Assembly: GCA_041396125.1 (NCBI GenBank)
Contig: JAWKZG010000002.1
Span: 62,001 to 126,000 of the forward strand
Length of the DNA: 64,000 nucleotides
Direction: 5' to 3'
DNA from: JAWKZG01 sp041396125
GTDB taxonomy: Bacteria; Pseudomonadota; Gammaproteobacteria; Competibacterales; Competibacteraceae
Shown here: one piece after another, positions 55,412 to 62,746 of the stretch
How positions within the stretch are numbered: the first letter of the stretch is position 1
How the letters are laid out: the number at the start of each line of letters is the position of its first letter
Notes under the pieces: model-generated
What the model saw: only the letters and a program-made list of their open reading frames with translations
Told to the model about the DNA's origin: nothing
Database searches by the model: none
Program-made: the position numbers and the translations under genes

Positions 55412-56317
55412 TCATGGGGCACGCTTGCACCAGGTCCAGATCTGGCGACCGTATTGCTGTAAAATAATACCACTGATAATTAATACCAGGCCGCTCAATG
55501 TGCTGGTATAGATCGGTTCGCCAACGACCCAGTGAATAACCAGCAGTGAGCAAAATGGCGTCAGATAGATCAGGTTGCCGACCTGCGCTGTTGTGCGAGA
55601 GCGCTTCAAGGCCTGCAGCCATAATACAAACGCAAAGCCCATCTCAAACAAACCGATATAAGCCGCTCCGGCCAGTCCAGCTAGGGGAGGGATAGTCCAT
55701 GTGGCGAAGAGTAACTGATAGCTCAGAATATAGGCAAACCCGAACCCGAAATTCAGACACAGGCGTACCAGCGGATCACGTCCATCCTTGACCCCGTACA
55801 ACCAGTACAGGGCCCAGATCACCGTGCTGGCTAGCGCCAGACTAACCCCCAGCCCATTGGTGAATCGAAGCCCGAACACATCACCGCGAGTGGCGATGAC
55901 GATGACCCCGCTGAAGCTTATCAGCATGGCTAACAGACTGCTGAGTTTCAGCGGCTGGCGCAAGATGAGCGTTGACAGCAGAACCAGTACGATTGGCCAG
56001 ACAAAATTAAGCGGTTGGGCCTCCTGCGCCGGTAATAAATCGTAGGCTTTGAACAGGATCAGATAATACGCAAACGGATTGAGCAACCCCAACAAAGCCG
56101 AATGCGCATAATCGCGCCAGCCCCAATCGCGCAAAGTGCGGGCCAGTCCGGTTAGAGCCAGACAGATCAGTAATACCAGCAATGAGGCCAGTGTTGCATA
56201 CAGTAATAAGACATCCGGCTCTAAAAACCGTAATGACAGTTTGAAGGCACTGGCTGAAGTCGCCCAGCACAGCACTGTCAGCAAGGCTAGGCCATATGCC
56301 TGGAGTTGACGATCCAT
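55412..56317 (-). CDS. EamA/DMT-family transporter
   Basis: A protein of about 301 residues with ten predicted membrane helices in two EamA repeats. The first starts AYGLALLTVLCWATSASAFKLSLRF and the second GVSLALASTVIWALYWLYGVKD. Family members export amino acids or other metabolites across the inner membrane; the substrate is unknown. ATG 56317 (MDRQLQAYG) is the best start. It is divergent from ftsY. Confidence 0.88.
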   Translation of the reverse strand: MDRQLQAYGLALLTVLCWATSASAFKLSLRFLEPDVLLLYATLASLLVLLICLALTGLARTLRDWGWRDYAHSALLGLLNPFAYYLILFKAYDLLPAQEAQPLNFVWPIVLVLLSTLILRQPLKLSSLLAMLISFSGVIVIATRGDVFGLRFTNGLGVSLALASTVIWALYWLYGVKDGRDPLVRLCLNFGFGFAYILSYQLLFATWTIPPLAGLAGAAYIGLFEMGFAFVLWLQALKRSRTTAQVGNLIYLTPFCSLLVIHWVVGEPIYTSTLSGLVLIISGIILQQYGRQIWTWCKRAP

Positions 56318-56483
56318 ACCGCTCAGTACCACCGATTGTTGCTGCCGGACGGGTTAACAGCCTGTGCGAAAATCATTGCCATTACCAGTATCCCCGCAAA
56401 ATCGCGCAGCTTACTGTAAAGCTGTCGGCAATGGTAGGATAAGCGCTTTGTTCGCAATATAACTGTCAAAGAAGTCACTAATT

Positions 56484-57398
56484 ATGAGTTTGTTTGAACG
56501 TCTTAAAACCCGTCTGGTGAAAACCCGCAGCAGTTTGCTGGGCGGTTTGGGGGATTTATTTCGCGGTCGCAAGATCGACGAAGAGCTACTCGAAGAACTC
56601 GAAACCCGCCTGCTTTTGGCCGATGTCGGTGTGGACGCAACCCGCACGATTATCGATAGTCTGACCCAACAGGCGGAACGCAAAGAGCTGGCCGATGGTC
56701 AGGCGCTGATTGGTGCGCTACAGCGGCGTATGGCTGAATTGCTGAAACCCTGTGAGCAGCCGCTCAGTATCGGCGAGCAGCGTCCGTTTGTTATTTTGAT
56801 GGTCGGCGTTAATGGGGTCGGTAAAACCACCACGATTGGCAAACTGGCCAAGCGCCTGCAGGGTGAAGGGCATTCGGTGCTGCTGGCCGCTGGTGATACG
56901 TTTCGGGCCGCGGCGGTAGAGCAACTGCAAGCCTGGGGCGAGCGCAATAAGGTGCCGGTTATCGCCCAGCACAGCGGCGCGGACTCAGCCTCTGTGCTGT
57001 TCGATGCCATCGAAGCGGCGAAAGCGCGCAAAATTGATGTGGTCATTGCCGATACAGCCGGTCGTTTGCACACTCAGGTCAATTTGATGGAAGAATTGAA
57101 AAAAATCAAACGGGTAATCGGCAAGCTGGATGCGACCGCACCGCATGAAATCCTGTTGGTGGTCGATGCCGGCACGGGGCAGAATGCACTGAATCAAGCC
57201 CGCGAGTTCAATGATGCTGTTGGTTTAAGTGGCATTGTGTTGACCAAACTGGACGGCACCGCCAAGGGCGGTATTATTTTTGCTATTGCCGAGAAACTGC
57301 GGGTGCCGATCCGGTTTATCGGGATCGGTGAAGGTGTGGATGATTTGCGGGATTTCAAAGCTGTCGAATTTGTCGACGCTCTGTTAGGTAAAACATAG
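56484..57398 (+). CDS. ftsY: Signal recognition particle receptor FtsY
   Basis: A 304-residue SRP GTPase that docks ribosome-nascent chains at the membrane. The N domain (about 1-95) is followed by G1 GVNGVGKTTTIGKLA, DTFRAAAVEQL, G3 DTAGRLHT and G4 TKLDGTAKGG, with a C-terminal GIGEGVDDLRDF. It lacks the long acidic N-terminal extension of E. coli FtsY, as in many bacteria. In many gammaproteobacteria ftsE and ftsX lie between ftsY and rpoH; here they are absent. Confidence 0.97.
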   Translation: MSLFERLKTRLVKTRSSLLGGLGDLFRGRKIDEELLEELETRLLLADVGVDATRTIIDSLTQQAERKELADGQALIGALQRRMAELLKPCEQPLSIGEQRPFVILMVGVNGVGKTTTIGKLAKRLQGEGHSVLLAAGDTFRAAAVEQLQAWGERNKVPVIAQHSGADSASVLFDAIEAAKARKIDVVIADTAGRLHTQVNLMEELKKIKRVIGKLDATAPHEILLVVDAGTGQNALNQAREFNDAVGLSGIVLTKLDGTAKGGIIFAIAEKLRVPIRFIGIGEGVDDLRDFKAVEFVDALLGKT

Positions 57399-57468
57399 TA
57401 ATAATAATGGTTTAAGGGCTGTTTTACAGTATGGTAACCCTGTATCTGACAAGGAACTTCTCATGTCT

Positions 57469-57495
57469 TTAGCACTCTATTAGTATGAGTGCTAA
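57469..57495 (+). promoter_or_regulatory. Perfect CIRCE operator (HrcA site) upstream of rpoH
   Basis: TTAGCACTC at 57469-57477, nine bases, then GAGTGCTAA at 57487-57495 match the CIRCE consensus exactly, including the spacer length. CIRCE is bound by the heat-shock repressor HrcA and normally precedes groESL or dnaK operons. Here it lies 51 bp before the rpoH start codon, so HrcA should repress the sigma factor gene. TAAAAT within the right arm may be the -10 box. Confidence 0.95.
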
Positions 57496-57545
57496 AATTA
57501 TAGGCAGAAATTAAATAGTCTTGAATTGTTAAGGGGTGAAGATCA

Positions 57546-58412
57546 ATGAGTACAGCGTTATTAGCTAAAACGATCAACTTGCCCGCTCCGATAAGCAGCC
57601 TTGATGCGTATATCCAAAGCGTCAATAGCATCCCGATGCTAAGTGTTGAAAAAGAACAGGAGCTGGCCCGGGAACTGCGTCAGCACAACGATCTGGATGC
57701 GGCGCGGCAACTGGTGATGTCACATTTGCGATTTGTGGTGCATGTGGCTCGCAGTTACACAGGTTATGGTTTGCCTCTGGGTGATTTGATCCAGGAAGGC
57801 AATGTTGGCCTGATGAAAGCAGTTAAACGCTTCGATCCTGAGCAAAATGTGCGACTGGTATCGTTTGCGGTGCACTGGATCAAAGCTGAAATCCACGAAT
57901 ATGTATTGCGTAACTGGCGTATTGTCAAAGTAGCGACGACCAAAGCCCAGCGTAAGTTGTTTTTCAATCTGCGCAGTGCCAAGAAGCGTCTGGGCTGGAT
58001 GAATAACCAGGAAGTAGAAGCGCTTGCGCAGGATCTGGGTGTCAGCACTACTGTGGTACGGGAAATGGAATCACGTCTGAGTGGCCATGATGTTTCTTTC
58101 GATCCGGCGCCGGAGTCAGACAGTAGCGAAGAGCGCGATTATTATTCGCCCGCTGCTTATCTGGAAGATGTTGGTGCTGATCCGGCCCTGGTGCTGGAGC
58201 GGGAAGACTGGGAAGAAGACGCCAGTCAGCGCCTGCTGGTTGCGTTGGAAGAGCTTGACGAACGGAGCCGGGATATTCTGCAGCGGCGCTGGTTGAATGA
58301 GGACAAGCCCACATTGCATCAGCTGGCGGAAGAATACGGCGTATCCGCCGAGCGTATCCGACAGATTGAAAGCAGTGCGATCAAAAAACTGCAGGCCAAT
58401 ATGGTGGCGTAG
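57546..58412 (+). CDS. rpoH: Heat-shock sigma factor RpoH (sigma32)
   Basis: A 288-residue alternative sigma factor directing RNA polymerase to heat-shock promoters. Region 2 includes HLRFVVHVARSYTGYGLPLGDLIQEGNVGLMKAV and FAVHWIKAEIHEYVLRNWRIV. The RpoH box QRKLFFNLR lies just after. Region 4.2 ends GVSAERIRQIESSAIKKLQ. AAGGGG precedes ATG 57546. Expression is probably under HrcA control through the upstream CIRCE; clpB in this window has a matching sigma32-like promoter. Confidence 0.98.
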   Translation: MSTALLAKTINLPAPISSLDAYIQSVNSIPMLSVEKEQELARELRQHNDLDAARQLVMSHLRFVVHVARSYTGYGLPLGDLIQEGNVGLMKAVKRFDPEQNVRLVSFAVHWIKAEIHEYVLRNWRIVKVATTKAQRKLFFNLRSAKKRLGWMNNQEVEALAQDLGVSTTVVREMESRLSGHDVSFDPAPESDSSEERDYYSPAAYLEDVGADPALVLEREDWEEDASQRLLVALEELDERSRDILQRRWLNEDKPTLHQLAEEYGVSAERIRQIESSAIKKLQANMVA

Positions 58413-58436
58413 CATCGTATCCAGCGATACTGGCAG

Positions 58437-58471
58437 ACCGGACGGGATCACTAACCCCGTCCGGTTTTTTT
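58437..58471 (+). terminator. Rho-independent terminator of rpoH
   Basis: ACCGGACGGG at 58437-58446 pairs with CCCGTCCGGT at 58456-58465 over 10 bp, followed by a run of T to 58471. Confidence 0.95.
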
Positions 58472-58635
58472 ATGCCTGATCTTCTGGATTCAGTATTTTA
58501 GGGCCAGCATTTTATTGTTAATGCTGCTGAAGTGATTTTTTCGGCGCAGATTATCGGCCAGTAGCAGCACGCTTATTTTTTAGCCTGCTAAAATAGTGGT
58601 TTCTAATGTAAATTTACCCCGTTGGAGGAAGACTA

Positions 58636-59241
58636 ATGAGCACACCCGCCGAGTCTGCGGCGCGCGCAGATGAACGCGTTGCCGCGATTGCCGAAACGGT
58701 TGCACAGATTCGTAAAATTGAACATGAACTCGGCATCAAGCCGTATTCTCTGCACCAAATCAAACAGCAGTTATTGGCGCTGGCTGCACAAACAGCGTTA
58801 TTTCCGCAGCAGGATTTCCCGCCGCCCGGGCCGGACGAACCACGTAACTCCTGTCTGTACCGGATCAGCGAGGATGCCGACCATCGTTTCGCGCTGTATG
58901 TTAATTCCGCCCACGCGCAATGGGATACACCTGCGCATAATCACACGACCTGGGCTGTCATCGTCGGTATCCGTGGCCACGAATTGAATTGCTTTTATCG
59001 TCGCACCGAGCAGGGCGGGGTAGAGCAAATCGGCAGCGACACGGTCAGCGCCGGCACTGGTGTGGCATTTATGCCGGACGATCTGCACTCGATCCATATC
59101 ACAGGCGAGCAGCCCCTGTTGAATTTCCATATGTATGGCCTGGCGCTGGAACAGCTGCATGAGCGGCAATACTACAGTGAGCGGGATGGCAGCTGGCATA
59201 CCTTTCCTGCCCATAGCGATATTCGTGAGGCGCGTACATGA
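58636..59241 (+). CDS. Cysteine dioxygenase-family cupin protein
   Basis: A 201-residue thiol dioxygenase-like cupin. The metal-binding HNH occurs in TPAHNHTTWAVIVGIRG and a third His in MPDDLHSIHI. The family oxidises cysteine or a related thiol (such as 3-mercaptopropionate) to the sulfinate with non-haem iron. Substrate cannot be decided by eye. RBS GGAGGA precedes ATG 58636. The stop overlaps the rhodanese gene start by 4 bp (ATGA), so the two are translationally coupled and probably serve one sulfur-oxidising pathway. Confidence 0.85.
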   Translation: MSTPAESAARADERVAAIAETVAQIRKIEHELGIKPYSLHQIKQQLLALAAQTALFPQQDFPPPGPDEPRNSCLYRISEDADHRFALYVNSAHAQWDTPAHNHTTWAVIVGIRGHELNCFYRRTEQGGVEQIGSDTVSAGTGVAFMPDDLHSIHITGEQPLLNFHMYGLALEQLHERQYYSERDGSWHTFPAHSDIREART

Positions 59242-60863
59242 GTGTTTCCTCTATTTCTGCCGCAACCCTGAAGCACTGGCTACGCGATGGCAGTGAATTG
59301 GCGTTGATTGATGTTCGCGAGCAGGGCGATTATTTCCATCAGCACTTATTGTTTGCCAGTTGCGTGCCGTTCAGTCGGCTGGAATTGCTGATCGACGACC
59401 TGGTGCCCCGTCGCAATGTGCGACTGGTGGTATGTGATGGCGGCCCGGCTGATCAAGGCCTGGCGAATCGGGCAGCGGCTATTCTGCAGGCACACGAGTA
59501 CAGCGATGTCACGGTACTGGAGCAGGGCGTCGAAGGCTGGCGGGCAGCGGGTTATGAATTATTTTCCGGTATTAATGTACCGAGCAAGGCGTTTGGAGAA
59601 ATCGTCGAACAGCGTTGCGGTACGCCGCATATTTCGGCGCAAGAGCTGCACAACAAACTGGTGCAGGGCGAGCCGCTGGTTATCCTGGACAGCCGGCCCA
59701 TGAATGAATTTCAACGTATGAGTATACCAGGTGGTATCGATTGCCCGGGGGCTGAACTAGTCTATCGGGTGCAGGAGCTTGCCCCGGATGCCACCACCCC
59801 GGTTGTGGTCAATTGCGCCGGTCGCACGCGCAGTATTATTGGTGCGCAGTCGCTGCGTAATGCCGGACTTCCCAATCCGGTCGTCGCTCTAAAAGACGGC
59901 ACGATGGGATGGGCATTGGCTGGCCTGGAACTCGCCCACGGTAAAACCGAGCATGCTCCCGAACCGTCCGAACAAGGACGTGCAATAGCACTGGAACGTG
60001 CTGAACAGGTTGCCCGGCGTTGTGGTGTCAGTTGGTTGGATTCGACCGGTTTGAGCGCCTGGCAGGAAGAAGCCGGGCAGCACAGCCTGTATCTGCTCGA
60101 CGTACGCACCCCGGCGGAATACGAGGCCGGCCATCTGCCCGGCAGTCGAAATGCGCCGGGTGGGCAGTTGGTGCAGGCTACCGACGAATATATCGCCACC
60201 CGCAATGCCCGTGTGGTGTTGATCGATGATACTTATGTGCGAGCCTTGATGACGGCGTCCTGGCTGCTCCAGATGGGCTGGACTGATGTGCGCGTGCTGC
60301 GCTCGGACGGATTCAGTGGAATGAATCTGGTAAGCGGTTCACATCAACCTGCTGTGCTGGGCCTGCGATCGCAACCTACCCTGACCGCGACCCAGTTGCA
60401 CGCCTGTCTGGCGGATGAGACGACCGTGGTATTGGATTTCTCCACCAGCCTGGTTTATCGGCAAGGCCATATTCCCGGTGCCTGGTGGGCTTTACGGGGG
60501 CGGCTGCAGTTGGTTGTCGAGCAATTGCAGGCGGCACCTGTGACCCCAACACGACTGATTTGCACGGCTGATCAGGATGCATTGGCACATCTGGCAGCGT
60601 CCGATCTGGGGGAACTCTGCCCGCGTTCGATGAAGCTGACGATTGCCGTGCTGGCAGGTGGTAATGCTGCCTGGCAGGAGGCCGGGTATCACCTTTCGCA
60701 GGATGACGAACAGTTTACCAGCGAGCCCAATGAGGTTTGGTACAAGCCTTATGAACACCGTGGTGCGGTAGAGCAGGCGATGCGCGACTATCTGACCTGG
60801 GAGGTTAATCTGGTTGAGCAGATCGAGCGTGATGGTGACGCCCGTTTTAATCCATTGGTTTAG
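59238..60863 (+). CDS. Four-domain rhodanese protein, 541 aa
   Basis: Four rhodanese-like domains in a row. Domain 1 begins LIDVREQGDYFHQHLL, with active-loop VVCDGGPAD. Domain 2 has VILDSRPMNEFQRMSIPGG and the canonical loop NCAGRTRSI. Domain 3 has YLLDVRTPAEYEAGHLPGS, but its loop (LIDDTYVRA) lacks Cys. Domain 4 has VVLDFSTSLVYRQGHIPGA and LICTADQDA. Domain 2 is thus the likely sulfurtransferase; the others may be structural or bind persulfide. Coupled to the upstream thiol dioxygenase, it probably handles sulfur released from cysteine or related thiols. Confidence 0.88.
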   Translation: MSVSSISAATLKHWLRDGSELALIDVREQGDYFHQHLLFASCVPFSRLELLIDDLVPRRNVRLVVCDGGPADQGLANRAAAILQAHEYSDVTVLEQGVEGWRAAGYELFSGINVPSKAFGEIVEQRCGTPHISAQELHNKLVQGEPLVILDSRPMNEFQRMSIPGGIDCPGAELVYRVQELAPDATTPVVVNCAGRTRSIIGAQSLRNAGLPNPVVALKDGTMGWALAGLELAHGKTEHAPEPSEQGRAIALERAEQVARRCGVSWLDSTGLSAWQEEAGQHSLYLLDVRTPAEYEAGHLPGSRNAPGGQLVQATDEYIATRNARVVLIDDTYVRALMTASWLLQMGWTDVRVLRSDGFSGMNLVSGSHQPAVLGLRSQPTLTATQLHACLADETTVVLDFSTSLVYRQGHIPGAWWALRGRLQLVVEQLQAAPVTPTRLICTADQDALAHLAASDLGELCPRSMKLTIAVLAGGNAAWQEAGYHLSQDDEQFTSEPNEVWYKPYEHRGAVEQAMRDYLTWEVNLVEQIERDGDARFNPLV

Positions 60864-60896
60864 GTTTTACAGTCACTTGGAATTTTCTGCAGCTGA

Positions 60897-60926
60897 TTTT
60901 AAAGCGCCATCCTGAGCGCTTTAAAA
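60897..60926. terminator. Bidirectional terminator between the rhodanese gene and msrA
   Basis: TTTTAAAGCGC at 60897-60907 pairs perfectly with GCGCTTTAAAA at 60916-60926 around an 8-base loop. The A/T-rich ends give T runs in both directions, serving the two convergent genes. Confidence 0.85.
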
Positions 60927-60951
60927 TCAATATCCGACCGGTTGGCCGCAT

Positions 60952-61608
60952 TCAACCGGCGGCCAGTTCCAGGCCTGTTGGACAGCTCACACCGGTACCT
61001 CCCAGACCGCAATAACCGGCCGGATTCTTGGCCAGATACTGCTGATGATAGTCCTCGGCATAATAGAACTCGGAAAGCGGTAGAATTTCCGTTGTAATCG
61101 GACCGTAACCGGCTTTATCCAATTGCGTCTGATAGGCGCGCCGGGAGGCTACAGCGATTTCCTGCTGAGTGCTGGAATAGGTATAAATGCCCGAGCGATA
61201 CTGGGTGCCTACATCGTTGCCCTGGCGCATGCCCTGGGTCGGATCATGCGACTCCCAAAACACTTTCAGGATGCCCTCGTAGCTGATAATGTTTGGATCA
61301 AATACCACCAGCACCACTTCGTTGTGGCCGGTTAGTCCGGTACAGACCTCTTCGTAAGTCGGGTTTGGGGTGATCCCTGCAGCATAACCGACCGCTGTCG
61401 AATAGACCCCTTTGATTTGCCAGAAGCAGCGTTCTGCGCCCCAGAAGCAACCCAAACCGAACAATGCCTGTTGCATACCTGCCGGGAAAGGCGCTTGTAG
61501 CGGGTTGCCGTTGACGAAATGCCGCTCAGGTACAGACATAGGTGTCGTGCGCCCCGGTAAGGCCTCATCCGGGCCTGGCAGGGTGATTTTCTTTTGAAAC
61601 AGGAACAT
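60952..61608 (-). CDS. msrA: Peptide methionine sulfoxide reductase MsrA
   Basis: A 218-residue repair enzyme reducing methionine-S-sulfoxide in proteins. The catalytic GCFWGAERCFW is at about residues 53-63, with GYAAGITPNPTYEEVCTGLTGHNEVV and the C-terminal recycling Cys in GYCGLGGTGVSCPTG. The N-terminal 45 residues resemble those of the E. coli-type longer MsrA. It lies downstream of a D-2-hydroxyacid dehydrogenase gene on the same strand (79 bp gap). Confidence 0.97.
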   Translation of the reverse strand: MFLFQKKITLPGPDEALPGRTTPMSVPERHFVNGNPLQAPFPAGMQQALFGLGCFWGAERCFWQIKGVYSTAVGYAAGITPNPTYEEVCTGLTGHNEVVLVVFDPNIISYEGILKVFWESHDPTQGMRQGNDVGTQYRSGIYTYSSTQQEIAVASRRAYQTQLDKAGYGPITTEILPLSEFYYAEDYHQQYLAKNPAGYCGLGGTGVSCPTGLELAAG

Positions 61609-61687
61609 GGTTTTGTCTCCTGCAAGTGTGTGCTGTGGGGTTGAAAAAAGTGCCTGGCAATGTTTCGGGAGCTGTCCGGGATAAAAT

Positions 61688-62641
61688 TCAGGGCTTGATC
61701 ACCCGAACCGGTTGCCCTGCCAGCCAGGCTTCGATGGCTTCGAGCATTTGACCATAAAATACACGATAAGTGTCATCGCTAACAAAACCTGTATGCGGTG
61801 TCAGCACGACATTATCCAGGCTGAGTAGAGGGTGCTCAGGTGGTAGTGGTTCCTGGTCGAAGACATCCAGCCCTGCCCCGGCTATGCGGCGTTCTCGCAG
61901 CGCTTCAAGCAGGGCCTGCTCGGCAACAATTGGACCGCGTGAGGTATTGATCAAAAATGCGTTGGCTGGCATAAGTGCCAGTTCAGCTGCTCCGATTAAG
62001 TGCCGGCTGCGCTCGCTCAGACGCAGGTGTATGGTCAGAATATCAGCCCGGCGCAGCAGTGCTTCCCGCGTGACATACTCCACACCGCAAGCCGCGGCCT
62101 GTTCCGGGCGCAGATTTTGACTCCAGGCAATGCAGTGCATGCCAAAAGCCTGACCGATCGTTGCGACACGACTGCCCAGTCGGCCCAATCCCAGGATAGC
62201 GAGGGTTTTACCGTGCAATTGCATGCCAAGCCGGGTCTGCCATTGACCGGTATGCAAGGCCTGATGGTCGTGTGGAATAGTGCGTGTCAAGGCCAAAATC
62301 AGAGCCCAGGTGTGTTCGACTGTGGTATGCCCCAGCGATTCCGTGCCACATACCAATACGTTTTGTTTAGCCGCTGCGGCGACATCGATTGATGCGTTTT
62401 TCGGGCCGGCGGTAACGAGCAATCTGAGTTTAGGCAGGCGTTGCAGCAAAGCTTGCGGAAAGGGTGTGCGTTCTCGCATCGCGCAAATAATCTCGAAGTC
62501 GGCCAGCCGGGCAGCCAGAACGTCAAGGTCGCTGCAATGATCATGCAAACAGCTGACTGTAAACTCAGGCGGTAACCGGTGCCAGTCCGCCATTCGCAGA
62601 GCGACCTTCTGGTAATCATCCAGCAGAGCAATTTTAGGCAT
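61688..62641 (-). CDS. D-2-hydroxyacid dehydrogenase family protein
   Basis: A 317-residue NAD-dependent dehydrogenase. The Rossmann motif GKTLAILGLGRLGSRVA lies in the middle. The catalytic Arg is in INTSRGPIV, the Glu follows in GAGLDVFDQEPLP, and the His is in VVLTPHTGF. This set is typical of glycerate/phosphoglycerate/lactate-type 2-hydroxyacid dehydrogenases; the exact substrate is uncertain. ATG 62641 (MPKIALLDDYQ) is chosen over an upstream in-frame start. It is divergent from the DUF3422 gene. Confidence 0.92.
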   Translation of the reverse strand: MPKIALLDDYQKVALRMADWHRLPPEFTVSCLHDHCSDLDVLAARLADFEIICAMRERTPFPQALLQRLPKLRLLVTAGPKNASIDVAAAAKQNVLVCGTESLGHTTVEHTWALILALTRTIPHDHQALHTGQWQTRLGMQLHGKTLAILGLGRLGSRVATIGQAFGMHCIAWSQNLRPEQAAACGVEYVTREALLRRADILTIHLRLSERSRHLIGAAELALMPANAFLINTSRGPIVAEQALLEALRERRIAGAGLDVFDQEPLPPEHPLLSLDNVVLTPHTGFVSDDTYRVFYGQMLEAIEAWLAGQPVRVIKP

Positions 62642-62746
62642 GACGCTGTGTCCGTTGCAGTGCACAATAAGTACTGGGAAAACTGGCTGTCTGAGGCCGG
62701 AGCCAGTATGCTGAAACTATTGTGCAATTTAGAGTAATAGCTATCA

